Notes under the pieces: generated by a model
The model's input: only the letters and a program-made list of their open reading frames with translations
The model's database searches: none
What the model was told of the DNA's origin: nothing
Made by a program: the position numbers and the translations under genes
Shown: positions 27,458-36,317 of the stretch, piece after piece
Layout: the number at the start of each line of letters is the position of its first letter
Position numbering within the stretch: position 1 is the stretch's first letter
Origin: DASUAS01 sp963750045
Lineage (GTDB): Bacteria > Actinomycetota > Acidimicrobiia > IMCC26256 > DASPTH01
Length of the DNA: 64,000 nt
Assembly (NCBI GenBank): GCA_963750045.1
Contig: CAVVPD010000005.1
Coordinates: 124,001 to 188,000 of the forward strand
Direction: 5' to 3'

Positions 27458-28672
27458 CTAGACGCCCATGAGCTCGTACATGTTGGAGCCCATGATCTTC
27501 GCGATGGCGTCGTCGGCCAGGCCCTCCTCGTGGCAGAAGTCCACGTAGCCGACCGGATCGGCGAGACCTTCGGGGTGGGGCCAGTCCGAGCTGAAGAGCA
27601 CGTGGTCGAGCCCGATCGCGTCGATGAGCGGCTGGAGCGGGTCTTCCCAGAACGGCGCCACGTAGAGCTGCCGCCTGATCACCTCGAGCGGGTGCTCGGG
27701 GAACTGGTGGGGCATGCGGCCGTAGGCGTCGAGCATGTCTTCGACGAGACGGGTGATCCACGTGCTCCCGCACTCGATGGTGGCGACTCGCACCTTCGGG
27801 AACCGTGACAGCATGCCGTGGCCGACGGCGGAGAAGATGGTGTCCATCGTCGCCCGGTGATGGTTGGCCATGAGCGAGAAGACGTCGGGCTGGAAGGGGA
27901 AGAACTCCGTGTCGCCCCGACCGAGCCACTCGTTCGCGTGGCACTGGTACCCGGAGTCCGAGGTGTGGAACATCACCGGGATCCCCGCCTCCTGCACCCG
28001 GGCCCAGAACCGGTCGAACTCGGGGAGGAACGGGGACCGCGACGTCTTGAACCCGGCCACGGGTGCGGGCCGAACCAGGATCGTGCGGGCGTCGCGTTCG
28101 AGCGCCCATTCGAGCTCCTGCACCGCGCCGTCGCAGGTGCCGAGGTTCATCACCGGTGTCGAGAAGATGCGCCCGTCGACGTCGAAGCCCCATTCGTCGA
28201 ACATCCACTCGTTGAACGCGTGGATGAGCGCCTGGGTGAGCACCGGGTCGTCCATGAAGTTGACCTCGATGACCGACGCGAGCGTCGGGAAGTTCAGGAT
28301 CGCGTCGACGTGCATGCGGTCGAGCAGGTCGAGACGCGTGTCACGGTTCGTGAACTCGGGGATGGCCCGCATGGGCCGGACGATCTCGCGGAAGGACTTC
28401 CCGGAGGTGTTCCGGGCGGCGAAGTACTCCATGCCCGAGCCCGGTTCCGCGACCACCTGGAAGGTCGGGTTGGGGATGTACTCGGAGATGCGACCCCGCA
28501 GCGCGATCTTCGTGCGGCCGTCGACCTCCACCAATTTCACCACGCCCGCGTACTCCGACGGGAGGTACCGGGTGAAGGCGTCGGCGGTCTCGTAGAAGTG
28601 GTGATCGCAGTCGAAGACCCGATGGTCGAAGTCGGAGAAGGTCATGTCCGGGCTGAACGCGGGGTACTCCAT
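27458..28672 (-). CDS. Amidohydrolase-family protein (amidohydrolase_2)
   Basis: The protein has 404 residues and is full length. The N-terminal motif VFDCDHHFYET carries Cys in place of the Asn or Ala seen in the paralogues. Later motifs are MFHTSDSGYQCHANEW, TIECGSTWITRLVED and FSSDWPHPEG, the last providing the C-terminal metal or catalytic Asp. This TIM-barrel family includes decarboxylases and C-C hydrolases. It stands alone, between the ABC exporter and a VOC gene. The ATG at 28672 follows CTGGAGGCAG. Confidence 0.88.
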   Translation of the reverse strand: MEYPAFSPDMTFSDFDHRVFDCDHHFYETADAFTRYLPSEYAGVVKLVEVDGRTKIALRGRISEYIPNPTFQVVAEPGSGMEYFAARNTSGKSFREIVRPMRAIPEFTNRDTRLDLLDRMHVDAILNFPTLASVIEVNFMDDPVLTQALIHAFNEWMFDEWGFDVDGRIFSTPVMNLGTCDGAVQELEWALERDARTILVRPAPVAGFKTSRSPFLPEFDRFWARVQEAGIPVMFHTSDSGYQCHANEWLGRGDTEFFPFQPDVFSLMANHHRATMDTIFSAVGHGMLSRFPKVRVATIECGSTWITRLVEDMLDAYGRMPHQFPEHPLEVIRRQLYVAPFWEDPLQPLIDAIGLDHVLFSSDWPHPEGLADPVGYVDFCHEEGLADDAIAKIMGSNMYELMGV

Positions 28673-28805
28673 CGACTGCCTCCAGGCTGGTGCGTGAATT
28701 GGAGTCAGCCTAAATTCGCGGCCATGACCCTCCTAGGGTCCTTGGTCCCGAAGCCGCGGTCTGTGATCGCGATGCTCGTCCGGTCCGCGAGGGCCCGAGC
28801 GGCAG

Positions 28806-29177
28806 TCACGGGCGCCGGATCGGTTCCATGAGCTCGATGCGATTCCCGAACGGGTCGGAGATGTAGACCCGCTCGTAGCCCTCGAGCGGGTCGTCGTCCA
28901 CGACCTCGACGCCCTCGTCGCGGAGACGACCGATCATCGAGGCCAGATCCGAGACGAGCAGCGCCGGATGTGCCTTCCTCGCCGGTCGGAAGTCCGGTTC
29001 GACCCCGACGTGGATCTTCAGCGCCCCGCGCTCGAACCAACAACCTCCGCGAACCGCGAGATGAGGGGGCTTCGACACCTCGGGAATTCCCAGGAGGCCC
29101 ACAAAGAACCAGCGGGCGCGCGCTTCCGCCCCCGGAGGCATTGCCAGCTGGACGTGTTCGATCCGCTCGACGGGCAT
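28806..29177 (-). CDS. VOC-family (glyoxalase/dioxygenase-fold) protein
   Basis: The protein has 123 residues with one beta-alpha-beta-beta-beta pair on each side. It begins IEHVQLAMPPGAEARARWFF and ends ERVYISDPFGNRIELMEP, the typical start and end of glyoxalase-fold proteins, which give a His and a Glu as potential metal ligands. The substrate is unknown. The ATG at 29177 was chosen because it gives the usual family start; the frame extends upstream to 29255. Confidence 0.82.
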   Translation of the reverse strand: MPVERIEHVQLAMPPGAEARARWFFVGLLGIPEVSKPPHLAVRGGCWFERGALKIHVGVEPDFRPARKAHPALLVSDLASMIGRLRDEGVEVVDDDPLEGYERVYISDPFGNRIELMEPIRRP

Positions 29178-29255
29178 ACGCACAGACTGCTCGTTCAGGG
29201 AGCTCGACCCGACGTCTCGGTGCGCGAAGCAGACGACTCCGGCCGCCGGGATCAC

Positions 29256-30065
29256 TCAGGGCTTCGGCCGGCCAAATCGGTGACGGCGCCGCTCGGGACG
29301 CGACGTGGTCTCCGCCGGCGGCGGCAGCGGTTCATCGGGCAGGGTCTCCTCGGCGACGGGTTGATGCTCGCGCAGCCAGGTGGCGACTGGCTGGGTCGGC
29401 ACCGGTGGCGCGGCCGGGGCCGACGACGGGGCCTCCACCGCGGCGGTCGCCGCTCGATGCGACCGCTCCGCCTCGAGGCGCGCGGCCTCGACGATGCGTC
29501 TTGCCTCCTCTTCGGCGGCGTCGAGGCGCGCGTTCGCCCGTTCCTGGGTTTCGGTCGCCACCGCCCGCAGCATCCGGTCGGCCTCGGAGCGTGCGGCTCC
29601 CAGCACCGCGTCTCGCTCCTCCTCGAGCTCGCTCAGCCAGCGCTCGATCTCCGCCTCCGCCTCCTGATACATGCTCGCCTGCTTGTCGGCGGCCTGGCGC
29701 AGCACGACCGAACGCTCGCGGTGCGCGCCGTTGACGATGCGGCGCGATTCCTCCTCGGCGCTGGCGCGGAGCGTCTCCGCGTCGGACTCTGCGCTCGCCA
29801 CGACCCGGCGGCACTCCGCGGCGAGGTGGTCGAGCAGCGGCCGATAGCTGTGGTCGAGGAGCTCCGGCTCGGGATTCCCTGGTGAAAGGGCTCCGGAGGT
29901 CCTGGGCGCAACCTCGCCGCGGGCGTCGAGGAGCAGTCCTGTCCCCACGGCTTCCTCACGGGCACCGGGGCGCGAGGCCACAGGCTCCGAGAGGGGCGCC
30001 GAGTCGGCGACCGGTCCCGGCGACGGCTCTGGCTCCTCGGTGAGATCGATCTCGCCGAATTCCAT
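29256..30065 (-). CDS. Coiled-coil protein, DivIVA-like
   Basis: The protein has 269 residues. A low-complexity acidic and proline-rich N-terminus (about 1-70) is followed by a long Ala/Glu/Arg-rich coiled coil (about 75-205), a second Pro/Ala-rich stretch and a basic tail ending RRRHRFGRPKP. The helix with repeated AEEE-R-RIV units resembles actinobacterial DivIVA/Wag31-like or cell-division-associated proteins, but the conserved N-terminal DivIVA domain is not seen. The function is unknown. Confidence 0.7.
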   Translation of the reverse strand: MEFGEIDLTEEPEPSPGPVADSAPLSEPVASRPGAREEAVGTGLLLDARGEVAPRTSGALSPGNPEPELLDHSYRPLLDHLAAECRRVVASAESDAETLRASAEEESRRIVNGAHRERSVVLRQAADKQASMYQEAEAEIERWLSELEEERDAVLGAARSEADRMLRAVATETQERANARLDAAEEEARRIVEAARLEAERSHRAATAAVEAPSSAPAAPPVPTQPVATWLREHQPVAEETLPDEPLPPPAETTSRPERRRHRFGRPKP

Positions 30066-30141
30066 GCGACGAAACGCTACTGGGAACGAAACGCCCGCGC
30101 GCGTATCGTCGAACGGCCTCCGAGCATGCGATCGCCCAGGG

Positions 30142-30520
30142 CTACTGCTCGAAGATCAGCTCGATGTTGTTGCCGTCGGGATCGAACAGGTCGACCGACT
30201 GACCGGCGATGTTCGGCTTGAGGCCCTCGTGCGGGACGCCGATGGCGGTGAGGTGCTCGCACCACGCGGCAAGCGCGTCGACGTCGGCGACGGCGAAGGC
30301 GATGTGGTCCAGCGATCCCGGCGCGTCGGCTCGACCTCCCGCGAACAACACCAGCCGGAAGCGTCCGCTCGCGGACTGGAGGGTGACGTACCGGCCGGGC
30401 TCACCGCGGCAGCGTGGTCAAGCCGAGCACGCTCTCGTACCAGGCGACGCTGGCGTCGAGGCCCGACACGTTCAGCTGGAAGTGGGACAGCCTGTCGATC
30501 GCCGGCGCGTCCATCGTCAT
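30142..30520 (-). CDS. VOC-family protein; single-base frameshift
   Basis: The protein would have about 125 residues. The N-terminal half (IDRLSHFQLNVSGLDASVAWYESVLGLTTLP) and C-terminal half (GEPGRYVTLQSASGRF... to FDPDGNNIELIFEQ) lie in different frames that join at about 30407. The two halves together give one standard VOC domain with His near the start and Glu near the end. The start is the ATG at 30520 or 30514. The indel is probably a sequencing error. Confidence 0.72.
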
Positions 30521-30640
30521 CACGGTACGCACCGGGCGACGAGGTCCGCAACGCTCACGCGGCTCCATCGATACGCGTGTCACTCGCCTGCGTCGGCGTC
30601 ACCCGGGACGGTCCGCGCGTCGACGTGTACGCTCCCGTCC

Positions 30641-31448
30641 ATGACGACGATCTCGCAAGCATTCGACCTGACCGGCAAGGTCGCCATCGTGACCGGAGCG
30701 GGACGGGGGCTCGGGCGGGCGATTGCCGGCCGGCTGGCGGAGGCGGGGGCGACGGTGGTGTGCGCCGACGTCGACGAGGCGACCGCACACGACACCGCGT
30801 CGCTCATCACCGCGAGCGGCGCGGCAGGCCTCGGCCACACCGGTCGACGTCACCCGCAAGTCGGACATCGACGGGCTGGTCGCCGCGGCCGTCGCCGAAC
30901 ACGGCCACCTCGACGTGATGGTCAACAACGCCGCGATCATCGTCGACGGCCTCGTACTCGACACGAGCGAGGAAGACCTCGATCGGGTGCTGGCCGTGAA
31001 CTTCAAGGGCGTGTTCTTCGGGTGCCAGGCCGCGGGCCGCGTCATGGTGGGCCAGCGCTCGGGGTCGATCATCAACATGGCGTCCGGCGCGATCGACATG
31101 CCGACGCCGACCCTCGTCTGCTATGCCACCGCCAAGGCCGCGGTCGCTCAGCTATCGCGCACGCTCGCGATGGAGCTTGCCCCGTCGCAGGTCCGCGTCA
31201 ACGCGATCGTGCCCGGCTGGATCGACACGCCCATGAACGAGCGCCACGCGCTGCGACCCGACGGCACGGTCGACCCCGAGAAGAAGCGCGAGTACGTCGA
31301 GAACCGGGGGTCGAAGATCTCGCCGATGGGGATCCCCGGCGAGCCCGACGACATCGCGTTCGCCGCGCTCTACCTCGCGTCGCCAGCGGCGAAGTTCGTG
31401 ACCGGCATCGTGATGCGCCCCAACGGCGGCTCCACCATGCCCTGGTAG
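30641..31448 (+). CDS. SDR-family oxidoreductase; single-base frameshift
   Basis: The protein would have 268 residues. The cofactor motif TGAGRGLG is in the first frame; NNAAIIVDG, the catalytic Ser in MASGAIDM, and the Tyr/Lys pair YATAKAAV are in the second. Removing one G at 30833-30834 joins them (AGLATPVDVT). The C-terminus GIVMRPNGGSTMPW is typical of classical SDRs that use NAD(P). The ATG at 30641 gives the usual start. It is 96 bases before the LLM operon. Confidence 0.82.
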
Positions 31449-31495
31449 CCAACCGTTGCCGTCGCGCTTGACCGGTGCCGGCGGCTGTGTGAGCG

Positions 31496-31533
31496 TGTTC
31501 GCGACTCAGACCGTGAGTTCACAACTGCGAACA
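31496..31533. promoter_or_regulatory. Nested inverted repeats before the LLM-SDR-SGNH-IclR operon
   Basis: Outer arms TGTTCGC (31496-31502) and GCGAACA (31527-31533) are perfect complements. Inside them ACTCA (31504-31508) and TGAGT (31514-31518) form a second perfect repeat around GACCG. The element ends 11 bases before the LLM start. An IclR regulator is encoded in the operon, so this is its best candidate operator. Confidence 0.45.
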
Positions 31534-31544
31534 TCGAGGTGCCG

Positions 31545-32687
31545 ATGAAGCTCGACGTCCTCTACGAAGTCGATGCACCCAGGCCGTGGGGGAGGGCCCA
31601 TCCCTACGGCCAGCGTGACGCGGAGCGTGGCGCCTACCGCGAGGCGGTGGAGCAGATCCGCCTCGCCGACACGATGGGCTTCAACACCATCTGGGCGGTC
31701 GAGCACCATTTCCGCGAGGGGCGGTCACACTGCCCCGCGCCAGAGGTGCTGCTCGGGTACCTGTCGGGCGTCACCGAGCAGATCGGCATGGGCTTCGGCG
31801 TCACCCTGACGCCGTTCGCGTTCACGCCACCGCAGCGCATCGCGGAGAAGGTCGCCGCCGTCGACCTGCTCTCCGAGGGCCGGGTGCAGTGGGGGACCGG
31901 TCGCTCCACGCCGATGGAGCAGATCGCCTTCGGCGTCGACCGCGAGAAGTCGCGCGACGACTGGGCCGAAGCCATCCGCATCGTGTGCGGCATGTGGCGC
32001 GACGAGTACTTCGAATACGAGTCCGAGCGGTTCTCGTTCCCGAAGCGGATGGTCACCCCCAAGCCTTGGCAGGACCCGCACCCGCCGTGCTGGATGGCGG
32101 CGACGTCGAACGGATCGGCCGCGGTCGCGGGTGAGAACGGCCTCGGCCTGCTGTCGTTCTCGATCATGCAGCCGCTCGAGACGATGGCCGACCACGTGCG
32201 TGCGTACCGCGCCGCGAGCGCGGACCCGACGCCGCTGACCGACGTCGTCACCAACAAGGTCGCCGCGTACACGCTGGTGCACGTGCGCGACGAGCGTCGA
32301 CCCGCTGACCGGCAGGTCTGGGACTCGGTCGGGTGGTGGTACCGCAACCTCGCCCAGTTCACGCTCGACTGGGAGCTGCCCCACCTGCCGCCCGAGGAAC
32401 AGGAGCGTGCGTTCCCCCTGCTCAAACCGCTGATCGACGGCGACGTCCCGATCGAGACGTTCGATGCCGCCGACATGATCGTGATCGGTGACGTCGAGAC
32501 CTGCGTGCGCAAGATGAAGCACTACGCGGACCTCGGGATCGACGAGCTCATCTGCTACGTGCAATGGGGGTACCTCGAGCACCAAGACATCCTCCGCACG
32601 ATCGAGGTGCTCGGGAAGGAAGTGATCCCCGAGCTCGCCGCCTACCAACCGGAGGCGTCATCGCTCACCGGTCCGGTGGCGTCGTGA
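31545..32687 (+). CDS. LLM-class flavin-dependent oxidoreductase
   Basis: The protein has 380 residues and is a luciferase-like TIM barrel that uses FMN or F420. Typical segments are ADTMGFNTIWAVEHHF, VAAVDLLSEGRVQWGTGRS and VIGDVETCVRKMKHYADLGID. The ATG at 31545 follows GAGG at a 5-base gap. It is the first gene of a coupled operon; its stop overlaps the next GTG by four bases. The oxidised substrate is unknown. Confidence 0.9.
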   Translation: MKLDVLYEVDAPRPWGRAHPYGQRDAERGAYREAVEQIRLADTMGFNTIWAVEHHFREGRSHCPAPEVLLGYLSGVTEQIGMGFGVTLTPFAFTPPQRIAEKVAAVDLLSEGRVQWGTGRSTPMEQIAFGVDREKSRDDWAEAIRIVCGMWRDEYFEYESERFSFPKRMVTPKPWQDPHPPCWMAATSNGSAAVAGENGLGLLSFSIMQPLETMADHVRAYRAASADPTPLTDVVTNKVAAYTLVHVRDERRPADRQVWDSVGWWYRNLAQFTLDWELPHLPPEEQERAFPLLKPLIDGDVPIETFDAADMIVIGDVETCVRKMKHYADLGIDELICYVQWGYLEHQDILRTIEVLGKEVIPELAAYQPEASSLTGPVAS

Positions 32688-33487
32688 CCCGCGTCGACGA
32701 CTCCGTCGTCCCCGACTACTCCGGGCTGCTGCGCCTCGACGGCCGGGGGATCGTGATCGTCGGCGCCGGTGCCGGCATCGGTCGCCAGGCGAGTCACGCG
32801 TTCGGCGCAGGTGGGCGCCAACGTGATGTGCGTGGACATCGAGCGCGACCTCGCCGAGGAAGTGGCCGCCGAGGTGGGCGGCGCGGCCTGGGTGGGTGAC
32901 GCGACCGATCGCCCCAGCGTCGAGCAGCTCGTACGCGACGCGGCACGCGACGCTCGGTCGAGTCGACGGCTTCGTCGACATCATCGGCATGTCGCGCTGA
33001 CGGCGCGCTCGTCGAGATCGACGATGAGGAATGGGACTGGCACTTCAACATCGTGTTGCGCCACGCCTACCTCCTGAGCCAGCTGTTCGGCGCGGCGATG
33101 GCCGCGGCCGGCGGCGGCACGATGGCGTTCGTCGCGTCGGTCTCCGGGCTGAGCTCGGCGCCAAGGCACGCGGCGTACGGCGCGGCCAAGGCGGGACTCA
33201 TGTCGTTGGTCCGCACGGCCGCGGTGGAGCTCGGGCCGCTCGGTGTGCGGACGAACGCGGTCGCGCCGGGAGTCGTCTGGACGCCCCGGGTCTCGGGCTA
33301 CCTCGGCGACGAGGGCCGGGAGCGCAACATCGCGAACACGCCGTTGCGGCGGGTGGCGTTGCCGGCCGACATCGCCGCCGCGCTCCTGTTCCTGACGAGC
33401 GACCTGTCGGGCTACGTCAACGGTCAGACGCTGGTCGTCGACGGTGGGGTCGGGTCGAAGTTCCCGTACCCGATGGGTGACCTGTAG
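32684..33487 (+). CDS. SDR-family oxidoreductase; three single-base frameshifts
   Basis: The protein would have about 266 residues. Removing one G at 32804-32805, one G near 32954 and the G at 32999 joins GRGIVIVGAGAGIGRQ, QVGANVMCVDIERDL, GRVDGFVDIIGMSRYG and the C-terminal part. The catalytic Ser is in VASVSGLSS and Tyr/Lys in YGAAKAGL. All three indels are insertions. It overlaps the LLM stop by four bases, and its stop shares one base with the next start. Confidence 0.78.
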
Positions 33488-34480
33488 TGCTGCTGGCGGG
33501 CTCGTTGCGGGGCACCGCCTGGGTGGGCGACGCCGACGCGCCCTACCCGCGCGCCGATCCCGGCGACGCCGCCCGACTCCCCGCCGACACCTGGGGCACG
33601 GCCCGGCTGCCGGTGGGCGTGCGGCTCGAACTGATCGGTGACGCCGGCGCGCTCGAGATCGACTACCGGTGCGCGACCGACGAGCTCGGCTACCGCGGTC
33701 CTGGGGCCGGCACGGCCTTCAGCGCGTGGCGGGGCGGGGTGGAGGTGTCGACCGCGCCGGCCAAGCTCGCGGGTGGGCACCGTGCGACTGGCCCTGCCCG
33801 GCGCCGCTGACGACGTGGTCACCGTCTACCTCCCCGAGGGGATGCGCCCGACCCTGCTCGACGCGCGCGCCGTCGACGGCGTGTTGCGCGCGGGCCCGAG
33901 CCGGCCCCGGTGGTTGGCGTACGGCGACTCGATCACCGAAGGATGGATCGCATCGGGTCCGGCCGGGGCGTGGCCCGCGATCGCGGGCCGCGAGCTCGAG
34001 CTCGAGGTCGTCAACCTCGGGTACGCCGGGGCCGCCCGCGGCGAGATCGTGACCGCCGAGCAGCTCGCCGCGCTCGATGCCGACGTCATCTCACTGGCCT
34101 ACGGCACGAACTGCTGGACGCGGATCCCGCACAGTGCCGCGCAGTTCCGCGCCGGCCTCGAAGCCTTCCTGACCATCGTGCGCCAGGGCCACCCGACCAC
34201 GCCGATCGTGGTCGCCAGCCCGGTGCTGCGCCCCGACGCCGAGACCACCCCGAACCGGCTCGGAGCCACGTTGGCCGACTTCCGCGCCGTCACCGAGCTG
34301 GTGGTCGGCGAGCTGCAGCGGGGCGGTGACCCGGCGCTCACCCTCGTGTGCGGCGGGCCTCTCCTCACTGCAGATCTCCTCCCCGACGGGATCCACCCCG
34401 GCGACGCCGGCCACCGGATCCTGGCCGAGCACATCGGTGGTGCGGTCGCCGCGGCCTGTCCTGCGCCCGCCGGCCGGTGA
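33487..34480 (+). CDS. SGNH/GDSL-type hydrolase; single-base frameshift
   Basis: The protein would have about 330 residues. An N-terminal beta-rich domain (about 1-105) precedes the hydrolase domain. Block I is YGDSITEGW with the nucleophile Ser, block III is AYGTNCW, and block V is DGIHPGDAGH with the catalytic Asp and His. The frames join if one G of GGG at 33775-33777 is removed. The family removes acyl groups from esters. It starts with GTG at 33487, and its stop overlaps the IclR start by four bases. Confidence 0.82.
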
Positions 34481-35383
34481 CCCGGGGCACCCCCGGCATC
34501 GCCCGGGCGCTCACGGTGCTGACCGTGCTGAGCACCGCGCCCGAACACAACTTCACCCTGGCGGAGATCGTGCGCCGGACCGAGTTGTCGAAGGCGACCT
34601 GCCACGCCCTCCTCGCCTCGCTCGTCGAGGCGGGCTGGCTGCTGCGCCACCCGGTCGGACCGACCTACCGGCTCGGCCCCGGGCTGATCGCGCTCGGCGA
34701 GGCGGCCCAACGTGGGTTCCCGGCGTTGCCCTTCGCCGAGGACGCCATGGCGGCGCTGAACGACGAGCTCGATCTCGAGTGTCTGGTCACCGCGGTCGTC
34801 GGCTCCGAGATCGTGGTGCTGGCGCGGCGCGGCTCGCCGGCCCCCTTCGCGATCTCCGCGGCACCGGGTCAGCGGGTCCCGCTCGTGCCCCCGCTCGCCA
34901 CCGTGTTCTTCGCGTGGTCCGACGAGGAAGAGGTCGCGGGCGCGTTCGACGCGTGGCTGAAGGAGGGCAGCGCCGCCCTCACCCGCTACCGCCGCGCCCT
35001 CGCCGCGGTCGCGCGCACGCGGCTTCGCCGTCGGCCTCGAGAGCGCCGATCGCCAGCGCCTCGGACGCGCGCTCGCGGCCCAAGTGGCGAAGGGCCGACC
35101 CTTCGCGCCCGAGGTGGCCTCGCTGGTGGCGGCGCTCGCCCGCTCGGAGTACCAATTGGTGGAGCTCGAGCCGGGCGCGACCTACGACGTCAACCATCTG
35201 GCGACACCCGTGTTCGACAGCCGCGGCCGGGTGACCCTCGCGCTCACGGTGACCGGCTTCGCCGAACCGCTCACCTCCGCCGCGATCCGCCGCACCGGCG
35301 CACGTCTGGTCGCGGCGTCCGGCGCGGTGACGGCCGCGGCCGGTGGTGTCCGACCGGCGCACCAGACCCGACGACAGGCATGA
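34477..35383 (+). CDS. IclR-family transcriptional regulator; single-base frameshift
   Basis: The protein would have about 301 residues. The N-terminal winged helix-turn-helix is TLAEIVRRTELSKATCHALL with the wing AGWLLRHPVGPTYRLG. The C-terminal ligand domain follows. Removing one G at 35011 joins the two frames to give ALAAVRARGFAVGLESADR, an IclR signature. It is embedded in the operon between the SGNH and cyclase genes, which implies local control of these genes. The nested repeat at 31496-31533 is its candidate site. Confidence 0.85.
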
Positions 35384-35408
35384 ACCCGAGCTTTCCGGAG
35401 GAGACGAG

Positions 35409-36302
35409 ATGGGCACGACACGAGGGAACGGCAACTGGGGCCGTTGGGGCGCCGACGACGAGCGCGGCACGCTGAACCTGGTCACCCCTGAAGCGGTGCT
35501 GGCGGCGACGCGCGTGTGCACGACCGGCAAGGTCTACAGCCTCGCGCTGCCGATCCAGCGCGAGGGCGTGCCGATCTTCGACTACCGCGGCGCGCCGCAG
35601 CGACTCACGCTCAGCAATGCGAGCGACGTCGACCAGTACACCGGTTTCGGGGCGCCGCCGGGCCTGGGTGCCAACGAAGACGTGCTCGTGCTCGCGTCGC
35701 ACAGCATCACGCACATGGACGCCCTCTGCCACGTGTTCGCGGACGGCCAGATGTACAACGGGTTTCCCGCTGCGACCTTCACCGCGAACGGGGGCGCAGC
35801 GCGTCTCGACGTGACGAAGACGGGCAGCTTCGCCGGTCGGGGCGTGCTGCTCGACCTGCCCCGACACCAGGACGTCGAGTGGCTGGCGCCGGGCCAGGTG
35901 ATCGACGCGGAGCAGCTGGAGGCGTGCCGCGCCGCGCAGGGCGTCGAGCTCCGCGCGGGCGACATCCTCCTCGTGCGGACGGGGTGGCTCGATCTGTTCG
36001 CGACCGGGAATGCGGGGAACGAGCAACCCGGCCTGGGGAAGGACGCGGTGTCGTTCATCGACGACCACCAGATCGCGGCGGTCGGCGCCGACAACGCCGC
36101 GGTCGAGTGCATCCCCTTCGACGGCAACGAGTTCCTCGCGGTGCACATCGAGCTGTTGGTGAAGCGCGGGGTGACGCTCCTCGAGCACCTCTCCCTCCGT
36201 GAGCTCGCGGCCGACGGGTGCACCGAGTTCCTCCTGGTGGTCGGCGGGCTCACCGTGACCGGCGCCGCCGGCAGCCCGATCAACCCGATCGCCATCGGCT
36301 GA
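35409..36302 (+). CDS. Cyclase family protein (kynurenine formamidase-like metal hydrolase)
   Basis: The protein has 297 residues. The zinc motif H-x3-H-x-D-x3-H is present as HSITHMDALCH near residues 98-108. The family (PF04199) includes arylformamidases and isatin hydrolases, which open cyclic or amide bonds. The ATG at 35409 follows GGAGGAGACGAG. It is 25 bases after the IclR gene and closes the operon with LLM, SDR, SGNH and IclR genes. Confidence 0.88.
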   Translation: MGTTRGNGNWGRWGADDERGTLNLVTPEAVLAATRVCTTGKVYSLALPIQREGVPIFDYRGAPQRLTLSNASDVDQYTGFGAPPGLGANEDVLVLASHSITHMDALCHVFADGQMYNGFPAATFTANGGAARLDVTKTGSFAGRGVLLDLPRHQDVEWLAPGQVIDAEQLEACRAAQGVELRAGDILLVRTGWLDLFATGNAGNEQPGLGKDAVSFIDDHQIAAVGADNAAVECIPFDGNEFLAVHIELLVKRGVTLLEHLSLRELAADGCTEFLLVVGGLTVTGAAGSPINPIAIG

Positions 36303-36317
36303 CCGCTCGACGGCGCG

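Noticed and set aside
28752..28770. TGTGATC half-site resembling the TetR operator
   Set aside because: The second half-site GATCACA is missing at the right spacing, so it is a chance single half-site.
32684..33487. Programmed ribosomal frameshifting in the SDR gene
   Set aside because: There are three shifts at unrelated sequences with no slippery heptamer or pseudoknot, and similar breaks occur in many other genes. Sequencing error fits better.
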